A stretch of DNA of 13,749 nucleotides from JBAWXE01 sp037144255 (GTDB lineage Bacteria; Bacteroidota; Bacteroidia; Chitinophagales; Chitinophagaceae). The notes beneath the pieces were generated by a model. That model searched no databases. It was not told the origin of the DNA and saw only the letters and a program-made list of their open reading frames with translations. Shown one piece after another: positions 5,996 to 12,278 of this stretch. The DNA lies in assembly GCA_037144255.1 (NCBI GenBank), contig JBAWXE010000073.1, positions 1-13,749 of the forward strand. The letters run 5' to 3'. The number at the start of each line of letters is the position of its first letter. The first letter of the stretch is position 1. A program made the position numbers and the translations under genes.

Positions 5996-6814
5996 TTACC
6001 AGTCGCCGCTGGCTCCGCCACCACCGAAATCTCCGCCGCCAAAGCCGCCGAAACCGCCGCTGTCTCCACCACCTTCTCCGCCACGGCCACCACCACCAAG
6101 AATATCACCCAGTATGTTGCCGACAATGAAGCCTGTGCCAAAGCCACGGCCACTCATATAGCTACCGCCACCGCCTCCTCCGCCACGACCGCGGAATATT
6201 CTGAAAATCATGTAGATGACTAGAACTATGATAATAAGTGCTGTCCTACCCGAACCCGGGCCACCGCGCCTGTCATGTTTATCCTTGTCATCGGCTTTAT
6301 ATTCGCCTTTGCTGGCTGCTATGATAGCATCAGCACCTTTACTCAGACCCTGAAAGTAATTTCCGGACTTGAATGCAGGTCTTATTTCTTCCAGTATGAT
6401 ATGATTGCAGGTAATATCAGGCAATGCACCTTCCAGCCCTTTACCTGTAGAAATGTTGATCTTATGTTCATTCTTGGATACCAGTACCAGAACACCATTA
6501 TTCTTGCCTTGCTGTCCTATACCCCATAGCTTACCCAGCTTGATAGCATAATCAGATACATCATACTCTCCCAAACTAGTAATGGTAACTATGGTGATCT
6601 GTGTAGATGAATTACGTTCATATTCTACCAGCTTTTGTTCCAGTTGATTTTGCTCAGATCCCGACATCATATTGGCCAGATCATTCACTAATCTTGGAGG
6701 TTCAGGCTTGGGAGGGAATACCTTATCATCTGCAATAGCCGATAAGTGTACCAGTACGAAAAGGATACATATGCCTATGAGGCGAAAGAACGAATACTTA
6801 GAGTGGCTGGTCAT
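5996..6814 (-). CDS. TPM-domain (YgcG-like) membrane protein with glycine-rich tail
   Basis: A 272-residue protein. Order: signal peptide (about 1-28); a TPM domain (about 38-170), beginning 'RLVNDLANMMS..E...LE..L..YE' and continuing 'TQITIVTI', 'GKLWGIGQQGKNNGVLVLVS' minus its ends, 'IN..TG.GLEGALPD' and 'F..GNYFQGLSKGADAI'; a charged linker (171-190); one membrane helix (191-207); then a tail that is mostly Gly (209-272), ending GGGGASGDW. This architecture is typical of YgcG-type TPM proteins, and the small C-terminal Gly/Ser/Trp ending recurs in them. TPM domains have been linked to phosphatase or chaperone-like envelope roles (for example photosystem II repair in plants), but the bacterial function is unsettled. 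Its ATG overlaps the stop of the preceding TPM gene by 4 nt. The Gly codons make this stretch strongly GC-rich locally. Confidence 0.88.
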   Translation of the reverse strand: MTSHSKYSFFRLIGICILFVLVHLSAIADDKVFPPKPEPPRLVNDLANMMSGSEQNQLEQKLVEYERNSSTQITIVTITSLGEYDVSDYAIKLGKLWGIGQQGKNNGVLVLVSKNEHKINISTGKGLEGALPDITCNHIILEEIRPAFKSGNYFQGLSKGADAIIAASKGEYKADDKDKHDRRGGPGSGRTALIIIVLVIYMIFRIFRGRGGGGGGGSYMSGRGFGTGFIVGNILGDILGGGGRGGEGGGDSGGFGGFGGGDFGGGGASGDW

Positions 6815-7269
6815 TTACCGAATACGATTTCGTCTGGTAATTCATTTTTAGTAACAGCAGGATCAAAAGGGAAATGAGTGGCTAAAGCCTTACCCAGCTC
6901 ATTGATACATGCCGACAGACCTTCTGCTATTTGGTTATTCTTCAGATGAGTCTTTAATATAGCAGCCGCGTTTTCCCAGAATACTGGTCCTCCTGCTTTT
7001 TCATAAATCTCCTTATCGCCTAGAATAGCAAATTTTCGGTCATCCATAGAGAGATATACCAATACAGCATTGCGCCTTTCGGTCTTATGCATCTCTAATT
7101 TGGCAAATATCTTTTGGGCACGAAGTATAGCATCGGCATCGGCACAATGTGTCTCTACAAATATGCGCAACTCGCCGGTAGTATGCAATTCGGCCTCACG
7201 GATACAAGCCACAATTCGCTCCTGAACATCAGGAGCGATAAGTGGCTTCTTTTTCCAAAAAAATGACAT
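6811..7269 (-). CDS. TPM-domain protein, soluble
   Basis: A 152-residue TPM-domain protein without a signal peptide or membrane helix. After a short basic N-terminus (FFWKKKP) comes 'V.E.IVACIREAELHTTGELRIFVE' (about 15-39), then 'A..IFAKL.MHKTERRNAVLVYLSMDDRKFAILGD' (50-84), 'KAGG.VFWENAAAILK.H' (91-108) and 'IAEGLSACINELGKALATHFP' minus its ends (113-133). This matches the standalone TPM form that accompanies LemA and a YgcG-like protein in many Bacteroidota. It has no Gly-rich tail. It begins 20 bp after the lemA stop, and its stop overlaps the next TPM gene in an ATGA arrangement, so the three genes are almost certainly one transcript. The biochemical role is unknown; cytoplasmic location is inferred from the lack of export signals. 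Confidence 0.88.
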   Translation of the reverse strand: MSFFWKKKPLIAPDVQERIVACIREAELHTTGELRIFVETHCADADAILRAQKIFAKLEMHKTERRNAVLVYLSMDDRKFAILGDKEIYEKAGGPVFWENAAAILKTHLKNNQIAEGLSACINELGKALATHFPFDPAVTKNELPDEIVFGK

Positions 7270-7289
7270 GAGTATTGATTGAGTATGCT

Positions 7290-7868
7290 TTAGAACTGCA
7301 CTTTAGGTGCGCTTTGAGCACCCTGCTCTGCTTCGAACATGGTTCTTTGTTTAAAGCCGAACATGCCTGCTAAAATATTCTGTGGGAACGATGTCACTTT
7401 GATATTGTAATCCTTTACAGCAGCATTAAAGTCATCACGCGACACTTTGATACGGTTCTCAGTTCCTTCGAGTTGTTTTTGCAGATCGCTGAAATTTTGG
7501 TTAGCCTTCAATTCTGGATAACGCTCAGAAACCACCATCAGACGACCTAATGCCTGACTCAGTTGTCCTTGAGATTGTTGGAATTGTTGCATTTTTTCTG
7601 GTGTCAGGTCTTTAGCATCTACTTTTATTGAAGTAGCATTGGCTCTGGCCTGTATAACACCGGTCAGTGTTGCTTGTTCAAAATTTGCTACACCTTTTAC
7701 AGTAGCCACTAAGTTAGGTATCAGATCAGCTCTGCGTTGATAGCTACTTTGCACACCGGCCCATTTCTCATCTACATTTACCCTTAGTCCGTTCATGCCG
7801 TTGTAACCACAACCACCTATTAAAATAACTGCTAGTAGAATACCTAGAAATACATATAAGCCTTTCAT
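7290..7868 (-). CDS. lemA: LemA family protein
   Basis: A 192-residue LemA family protein. The N-terminal hydrophobic segment (residues 4-19) ends in Ile-Gly-Gly-Cys, so C20 may be lipidated; otherwise it is a signal anchor. The body is helical and holds the family core: 'GLRVNVDEKWAGVQSSYQRRADLIPNLVATVKG' minus its ends (27-59), 'QAT...VIQARANA' (65-78), a Gln-rich helix (94-106), 'LGRLMVVSERYPELKANQNF' minus its ends (107-126), 'LEGTENRIKVSRDDFNAAVKDYN' minus its ends (133-155), and 'FPQNILAGMFGF' (161-172). LemA proteins form an extracytoplasmic helical bundle of uncertain function. Length is typical. It is the first gene of the lemA-TPM-TPM unit and diverges from kynU. Confidence 0.94.
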   Translation of the reverse strand: MKGLYVFLGILLAVILIGGCGYNGMNGLRVNVDEKWAGVQSSYQRRADLIPNLVATVKGVANFEQATLTGVIQARANATSIKVDAKDLTPEKMQQFQQSQGQLSQALGRLMVVSERYPELKANQNFSDLQKQLEGTENRIKVSRDDFNAAVKDYNIKVTSFPQNILAGMFGFKQRTMFEAEQGAQSAPKVQF

Positions 7869-7888
7869 CGTTAATTGATTTTATCAGT

Positions 7889-7896
7889 CAAAAATA
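7889..7896 (-). promoter_or_regulatory. Putative Bacteroidota promoter -7 element for lemA
   Basis: The minus strand reads TATTTTTG here, an exact match to TAnnTTTG, 20 bp before the lemA ATG. Transcription would begin around 7882, leaving a leader of roughly 14 nt. A convincing -33 element is not visible. The phased repeats at 7928-7990 lie just upstream, where an activator or repressor could act. Confidence 0.5.
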
Positions 7897-7927
7897 CATG
7901 TTTAACACGCACATCGTACATACCTTT

Positions 7928-7990
7928 TCGGTAAATGACAGATATTTATCAGTAAACAGACATAAATCGTCGGTAAATGACCTCATTTTC
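7928..7990. repeat. Three direct repeats phased at exactly 21 bp in a divergent promoter region
   Basis: TCGGTAAATGAC occurs at 7928-7939 and again, identical, at 7970-7981. A related copy, TCAGTAAACAGAC, starts at 7949, exactly midway, so the three copies repeat at 21 bp, about two helical turns. An inverted ATTTACC lies at 7993-7999 and could pair with GGTAAAT at 7972-7978. The array sits between the lemA and kynU promoter elements, as expected for a multi-site operator on one face of the helix. No regulator gene is adjacent, so its identity is unknown. Confidence 0.65.
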
Positions 7991-8031
7991 ATATTTACCA
8001 AAACTTAATAGCATATATAAGTATACACAGC

Positions 8032-8039
8032 TATTTTTG
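8032..8039 (+). promoter_or_regulatory. Putative Bacteroidota promoter -7 element for kynU
   Basis: TATTTTTG followed by C matches TAnnTTTG(Y), 16 bp before the kynU ATG. The implied start site near 8045 leaves a leader of about 11 nt. No clear -33 element is seen. Confidence 0.5.
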
Positions 8040-8055
8040 CAGCTAAATCAGACGC

Positions 8056-9321
8056 ATGCCATCATCTTACGAAGCCACAGCTGAATATGCACAAAGCCGT
8101 GACCAAATAGATATTCTGTATCCATTTCGCGAACGCTTTCATTTTCCACAGCATAATGATAAAGATGTACACTACTTCTGTGGCAATTCATTGGGCTTAC
8201 AACCCAAAAGTGTCCAGTACCTGATGAGCATGGAATTGCAGGATTGGGCAAAGCATGGTGTAGAAGGGCATTTTCGTGCACGCAATCCTTGGCTTTCTTA
8301 CCATCAATTATTCTCTGAGCGACTGGCCAAAATAGTAGGGGCTAAAAAAGATGAGGTAGTCGCCATGAATACCCTCACTGTAAATCTGCATCTGCTAATG
8401 ATGTCTTTTTACAGACCTGAAGGCAAAAGATATAAGATACTCATGGAAGCGGGTGCATTTCCATCCGACCAATATGCAGTAGAAACACAAGTGCGCATGT
8501 ATGGTTATCAGCCTGATGATGCGATCATAGAAATAAGACCACGCGATGGTGCCTATATCATAGAAGAAGAAGACATTATTGCAGCTATAGAAACCGCAGG
8601 CGATATGCTGGCACTGGTGATGATAGGCGGTGTGAATTATTATACGGGGCAGCTGTTCAACATGAAGCGCATCACAGATGCTACACATCGTGTAGGTGCT
8701 TACGCAGGTTACGATCTGGCACATGCGGTAGGTAATGTACCTCTGGAATTACATAAATGGAACATAGATTTTGCCTGCTGGTGCTCTTATAAATATCTGA
8801 ACTCCGGCCCTGGTGGTGTAGGTGGGGCATTCGTACACGAACATCATGGCAATAACCCTAAGATATTCCGGCTGGCAGGATGGTGGGGCAATGATGAAAA
8901 GACCCGCTTCAAAATGGAGAAGGGCTTCATACCACAGAAAGGTGTTGCCAGCTGGCAAATGAGTAATGCTCCCGTATTCAACATGGTAGCTCATAATGCA
9001 TCACTCGATATTTTTGACAAGACAGATATCAAGGCGCTTAACAACAAAAGCAAAGAACTTACCGGCTATATGGAATGGTTGCTGAATCAGATCACGCATC
9101 TGCCTTTCACCATCATTACACCTACAGATACTCAACGCCGTGGCTGCCAGTTATCATTACTATTTGCAGATAGAGGCAAAGAAGTATTTGAAAAACTGAC
9201 TGAGGCAGGCATAGTAGCTGACTGGCGCGAACCTAATGTGATACGTATAGCACCGGTACCATTATACAATACATTTGAAGATTGTTATAGATTTTACGAA
9301 GTGTTGAATAACTTGGTATAG
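8056..9321 (+). CDS. kynU: Kynureninase
   Basis: A 421-residue PLP-dependent fold-type I enzyme that cleaves L-kynurenine to anthranilate and alanine (or 3-hydroxykynurenine to 3-hydroxyanthranilate, the route toward NAD). Landmarks: 'FCGNSLGLQP' (41-50), the 'GHFRARNPW' substrate region (71-79), 'NTLTVNLH' (105-112), 'FPSDQYA' (135-141), the cofactor Asp in 'GYDLAHAVGN' (D220 and H223), and the Schiff-base Lys in 'WCSYKYLNSGPGGVGG' (K246). 'GWWGND' (275-280) and 'WQMSN' (300-304) also fit the family. The length is usual. The ATG at 8056 is directly preceded by a promoter-like TATTTTTG. Other kynurenine-pathway genes (dioxygenase, formamidase, monooxygenase) are not in the window, so pathway direction cannot be decided here. 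ribF follows 49 bp downstream in the same direction. Confidence 0.96.
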   Translation: MPSSYEATAEYAQSRDQIDILYPFRERFHFPQHNDKDVHYFCGNSLGLQPKSVQYLMSMELQDWAKHGVEGHFRARNPWLSYHQLFSERLAKIVGAKKDEVVAMNTLTVNLHLLMMSFYRPEGKRYKILMEAGAFPSDQYAVETQVRMYGYQPDDAIIEIRPRDGAYIIEEEDIIAAIETAGDMLALVMIGGVNYYTGQLFNMKRITDATHRVGAYAGYDLAHAVGNVPLELHKWNIDFACWCSYKYLNSGPGGVGGAFVHEHHGNNPKIFRLAGWWGNDEKTRFKMEKGFIPQKGVASWQMSNAPVFNMVAHNASLDIFDKTDIKALNNKSKELTGYMEWLLNQITHLPFTIITPTDTQRRGCQLSLLFADRGKEVFEKLTEAGIVADWREPNVIRIAPVPLYNTFEDCYRFYEVLNNLV

Positions 9322-9351
9322 TATTATCACTTACCACGCTTTTCAATTCAC

Positions 9352-9359
9352 TATCTTTG
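9352..9359 (+). promoter_or_regulatory. Putative Bacteroidota promoter -7 element for ribF
   Basis: TATCTTTG followed by C matches TAnnTTTG(Y), 11 bp before the ribF ATG. The expected start site lies only about 5 nt before the start codon, so a near-leaderless mRNA is possible. Readthrough from kynU is an alternative source of transcription. Confidence 0.45.
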
Positions 9360-9370
9360 CACCTTATATC

Positions 9371-10297
9371 ATGGCTGTATTTTTTGACACTACACAAGCA
9401 CCTCGATTTCGTGACCCCGTAATTACCATTGGTACTTTTGATGGCGTACACAAAGGGCATACCGCTATTCTTCAGCAGGTAGCCGTACATGCCCAAGAAG
9501 TGAATGGTGTAAGTGTGCTTATTACATTCGAACCGCATCCACGCAAATTACTTTACCCAGATCAAAAGCTGGGAATACTCACCCCCCTTGCACAAAAAAC
9601 AGCCCTGCTGAGAAAAGCAGGTATTGAGAATATTGTTGTGGCACCCTTTACAAAAGAGTTTGCTCAACTATCTGCAGAAGATTATATCAAAGATTTTCTG
9701 ATCAAGCAATTTCAACCTAATTGCATTGTCATCGGATACGATCATCGTTTTGGTAACGATCGCAGAGGAAATATTGATTTGTTGAAACAATTTGCTCACG
9801 AATGTCACTACAAAGTATACGAGATACCTGCACAGCTCATAGACGAAGCAGCTGTTAGCTCTACTAAGATCCGCCATTTGCTGGAGCATGGAGAAGTAGC
9901 AGATGCTGCACACATGCTGGGACGCAACTATACTATTAAAGGCTCTGTGCAACAAGGTGCGAAACTGGGCAGAATTATTGGTTTCCCTACAGCTAATATA
10001 CTACCTACTGACCCCGACCAACTGATACCTGCCAATGGCGTATATGCTGTGCTGGTAACATGGAAAGACATTGCGTATAAAGGCATGATGAACATAGGTA
10101 TTAGACCTACTATTAGCAATGATCTGCAACAACATTTAGAAGTGAATATTTTTGACCTCGACGAAAACTTGTATGGCGAAACATTGGATATTGCTTTTGT
10201 AGCACATTTACGTCAGGAGCAAAAATTCCCATCCTTAGATACATTGAAAGCTCAATTGCAAAAAGATAAAGAGACCGCCATAGAGGTATTCAAATAA
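9371..10297 (+). CDS. ribF: Bifunctional riboflavin kinase / FAD synthetase
   Basis: A 308-residue cytoplasmic enzyme that phosphorylates riboflavin to FMN and adenylates FMN to FAD. The N-terminal nucleotidyltransferase domain (about 15-180) shows 'TIGTFDGVHKGH' (19-30, the HxGH-type ATP site), 'FEPHPRKLL' (53-61), 'GYDHRFGNDRRGN' (122-134) and 'VSSTKIRHLLEHGEV' (162-176). The C-terminal flavokinase domain (about 183-306) shows 'GRIIGFPTANI' (200-210, Thr/Asn metal-ATP site), 'NGVYAVLV' (222-229), 'NIGIRPTI' (241-248) and 'LEVNIFDLDENLYG' (256-269, catalytic Glu257). Length and domain order are typical. It is preceded by kynU and converges on the T9SS gene with only 5 bp between stops. I see no FMN riboswitch upstream: the gap is just 49 bp. 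Confidence 0.97.
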   Translation: MAVFFDTTQAPRFRDPVITIGTFDGVHKGHTAILQQVAVHAQEVNGVSVLITFEPHPRKLLYPDQKLGILTPLAQKTALLRKAGIENIVVAPFTKEFAQLSAEDYIKDFLIKQFQPNCIVIGYDHRFGNDRRGNIDLLKQFAHECHYKVYEIPAQLIDEAAVSSTKIRHLLEHGEVADAAHMLGRNYTIKGSVQQGAKLGRIIGFPTANILPTDPDQLIPANGVYAVLVTWKDIAYKGMMNIGIRPTISNDLQQHLEVNIFDLDENLYGETLDIAFVAHLRQEQKFPSLDTLKAQLQKDKETAIEVFK

Positions 10298-10302
10298 ACA
10301 AC

Positions 10303-11598
10303 TTAATCTTTCACCACCCTTACTACACTTTTCTCCCCTTTAGCATTTACTAGTTCCAATATGTAGATACCTGTAGGTATATTATGTACTGGAATGTTAT
10401 CACTACCCACATGCAAAGTACCTTGTAGCACAGTACTGCCTATTATATTATGCAGCCTGTAACTCATAGTTTCTTTCAATAGGTCTATATTAAGTATATC
10501 GTTCACCGGATTTGGGTACACTTTCAATTCAGTAGTAGTAGATGTACTACTCACACTCAATGGAAAAACAGCCATGTTGATGGTATTACTGGTACCTGTA
10601 TCTATCACCATACAGCCTGCTGCTGTTACAGTTACAAAACACTTTACTTTATCACCATTCAACGGGGTATATGTATAGGTATTGCTGTTAGTACCCACAT
10701 TCGTATTATTCACTTTCCATTGATAAATTGGGCTGGTGCCATTAGTAGTAGCCGTATATGTAACCTGCGTACCTGTACTGACAGTATTAGTACCTGAGAT
10801 AGAAACAGATGGCCCCCCTAGTGGTATGACTGTAAGTCCAAAATAATAACTGGATGATGCAGCACATGTACCCGGCACACTGAACGTACCATCAAAATAC
10901 CCACTGGCTGTTGCAGGCACTGTAATATGTATGGGCGATGCCGGCAAGGTAATATTGCTCACATTTACAAATCCTGCTGATAATGCAGACGCACCCCATT
11001 GTATACTGTATTGGCCAGGATTACCTACTGTAGCAGAATAAGGCAATAACGCAGTTGTTGTCCCCGTACATATATTAGCAATTGCACCTAGTGTTATCTG
11101 TGTACCCTGACCATCAACACCTATAGAAAAACCAGGTTCAGGATTCAAAGTAGGTATTTTATAATATTGAAAATCAGGGAAGCCTGAGAAAAATGTAGGA
11201 TCAGCTAAATTAGGATAAGTACTCACACCACAAGTATTACAGAACATTCCTTTAATATACGTGATTGGAGAAGCAAGATTAGGCATTGTACCCAGAGTGT
11301 AAACAAAATACTGATCTCCTGCTGGTATACTCACCTCCATTACATATTTATGCCCCGGCACTAACATTACAGGCAATGGTAAAGGCGCATAATGATATTC
11401 ATTACTTTGTCCTGGAACTTGTGTCTGTCCTATAACAGACTGCGTGGCACTATCATACAATGTCACATAACGGGTAGAAGCACTGGGAGTCATTTTACCC
11501 ACATTTGCTACTAAAATGGTTTGATTCACTTTGAACATCATGCCTCTTTGGCTCGTATCATTTGCACTAGAAGCAAAACCACCTATAAAACCATGCAT
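10303..11598 (-). CDS. 3' part of a frameshifted surface protein: Ig-like domain and T9SS C-terminal sorting domain
   Basis: A 431-residue open frame from the first ATG; the same frame is open up to 11637. It is the C-terminal part of a protein whose N-terminus is encoded in the neighbouring frame. Residues about 20-105 form a beta-rich module ('GMMFKVNQTILVANVG', 'YVTLYDSATQSVIGQ', 'PGHKYVMEVSIPAGDQYFVYT'). A region of Gly/Ser/Thr-rich strands follows (170-260), then an Ig/PKD-like domain (about 267-340: 'VSTGTQVTYTATTNG...YQWKVNN...YTYTPLNGDKVKCFVTVT'). The end (about 358-431) is a type A T9SS sorting domain: 'LKVYPNPVNDILNI', 'IPTGIYILELVNAKG' and a final 'VVRVVKD'. Such proteins cross the outer membrane by type IX secretion and are surface-attached or released. 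With no signal peptide of its own, this piece is not exported unless the frameshift is corrected. Confidence 0.85.
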   Translation of the reverse strand: MHGFIGGFASSANDTSQRGMMFKVNQTILVANVGKMTPSASTRYVTLYDSATQSVIGQTQVPGQSNEYHYAPLPLPVMLVPGHKYVMEVSIPAGDQYFVYTLGTMPNLASPITYIKGMFCNTCGVSTYPNLADPTFFSGFPDFQYYKIPTLNPEPGFSIGVDGQGTQITLGAIANICTGTTTALLPYSATVGNPGQYSIQWGASALSAGFVNVSNITLPASPIHITVPATASGYFDGTFSVPGTCAASSSYYFGLTVIPLGGPSVSISGTNTVSTGTQVTYTATTNGTSPIYQWKVNNTNVGTNSNTYTYTPLNGDKVKCFVTVTAAGCMVIDTGTSNTINMAVFPLSVSSTSTTTELKVYPNPVNDILNIDLLKETMSYRLHNIIGSTVLQGTLHVGSDNIPVHNIPTGIYILELVNAKGEKSVVRVVKD

Positions 11599-12016
11599 GG
11601 CAGAATCGTAACCTCCAAATGATGCATATAGTAGGATCTATAGCAGATGAAGCAGCAGGATTACCGTAAAACATGTAGACTGTCTTGGTAGCACCAGCAG
11701 CAATATTCATTTTAACATGCATCATGGTATGAGTGCTATTTATACCGGAGTCTATGCAAAAACTATAGGAACTATCTCCATTGCAGGCTGATCCAAAACG
11801 CAGATCGCTGCCATTGGCCTGCATATGTCCGGCACTTATCATAGCTGCGGTATTCACATATATCTTGACCGGCGAATTGCTAATTGCGCTACCTGTATTG
11901 GTAATAGTAATAGGTGTATAGTATGTCCAGCCTACAGGTTGTGAAAAGGCCTTTGTCATACTCAATACTGTTAATACCACCCATAAAAGGGTACTCTTGC
12001 ATACATAGTTTTTCAT
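11567..12016 (-). CDS. 5' part of the frameshifted surface protein: signal peptide and DUF2341 domain
   Basis: I start the gene at the ATG at 12016 (product MKNYVCKSTLLWVV...), because a clear signal peptide follows, with cleavage after TKAFS; an upstream in-frame ATG at 12091 would put 25 unlikely residues before it. The mature part is a DUF2341 domain: 'VGWTYYTPITITNTGSAISN', 'VKIYVNTAAMISAG', 'GSDLRFGSACNGDSSYSFCIDSGIN', a run ending 'HVKMNIAAGATKTVYMFYGNPAASSAIDP' (motifs given in parts). After Asp-Pro-Thr the frame loses its family likeness and gives a Trp/Cys/Phe-rich tail of about 20 residues ending at the stop at 11567. Moving by one base at about 11630 continues smoothly into 'YASFGGYDSAMHGF' of the downstream piece. 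So this is the 5' part of one gene of about 570 residues. Confidence 0.82.
   Translation of the reverse strand: MKNYVCKSTLLWVVLTVLSMTKAFSQPVGWTYYTPITITNTGSAISNSPVKIYVNTAAMISAGHMQANGSDLRFGSACNGDSSYSFCIDSGINSTHTMMHVKMNIAAGATKTVYMFYGNPAASSAIDPTICIIWRLRFCHAWFYRWFCF
11628..11638 (-). other. Frameshift site in the DUF2341/T9SS gene
   Basis: On the minus strand the sequence GATCCTACTATATGC reads Asp-Pro-Thr-Ile-Cys in the upstream frame. Dropping one base after CCT or ACT gives Asp-Pro-(Leu/Thr)-Tyr-Ala and continues into the T9SS frame. The downstream frame is closed by a TAG just upstream (11640-11638), so the two frames are both open only from here to 11567. One extra base, by mutation or sequencing error in this TA-rich stretch, explains the break; programmed +1 frameshifting is possible but there is no obvious slippery site or stimulatory structure. 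Confidence 0.75.
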
Positions 12017-12089
12017 AGAAAGATTTTTATAGCAATAGATATTCATATGGTTGATCTTAAGATTAAATATACAGCAAAAATCATGCCCC

Positions 12090-12103
12090 ATTTGTTAACA
12101 AAT
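12090..12103. repeat. 14-bp perfect palindrome upstream of the T9SS gene
   Basis: ATTTGTTAACAAAT is perfectly self-complementary and lies about 74 bp upstream of the preferred start at 12016. On the minus strand a near-match to a -7 element (GATTTTTG, 12082-12075) follows it, so it could overlap the promoter as an operator. A 14-bp perfect palindrome is expected about once per 16 kb by chance, so the signal is suggestive only. Confidence 0.35.
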
Positions 12104-12222
12104 CAATATGCGACTGACCTTGCTAATAATAAGACGTAAAAAGAAAGGAAAAAGATAGTATGTGCTATTGCCAATAGTGAATATTACGTAGAGATGATAA
12201 ATCTCATATCTTCTTATACAAT

Positions 12223-12245
12223 TGGGGTCCAACAACTTTACCCCA
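12223..12245 (-). terminator. Possible hairpin downstream of holA
   Basis: TGGGGT (12223-12228) and ACCCCA (12240-12245) can form a 6-bp stem with an 11-nt loop, about 35 nt past the holA stop in the direction of transcription. There is no U-run after it, so it is not a classic intrinsic terminator; it may protect the 3' end or be incidental. The rest of the gene-free spacer 12092-12278 holds two other small dyads (12165-12177 and 12191-12205) and no tRNA or recognisable RNA. Confidence 0.3.
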
Positions 12246-12278
12246 TTTATAGCATTGATTAGTATTTGGTACTTTTGC

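Noticed and set aside
5962..6153. 63-residue open frame, Ala/Val-rich, on the minus strand
   Set aside because: It lies within the Gly-rich tail of the TPM protein in another frame; GGN codon runs produce Ala/Val-rich shadows. It has no independent start context.
7972..7999. GGTAAAT/ATTTACC as a transcription terminator hairpin
   Set aside because: It has an AT-rich stem with a 14-nt loop, no gene ending nearby and no T-run; an operator half-site pair is more plausible.
9322..9370. FMN riboswitch upstream of ribF
   Set aside because: The gap is only 49 bp and contains none of the conserved RFN stems, so an aptamer does not fit.
12270..12277. TACTTTTG, an exact TAnnTTTG match on the plus strand
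   Set aside because: It would drive transcription antisense into holA and no gene begins there. Six fixed bases recur by chance several times in a window this size.
12092..12278. tRNA or small RNA gene in the spacer
   Set aside because: No cloverleaf, T-loop sequence or CCA end could be found on either strand; only short dyads are present.
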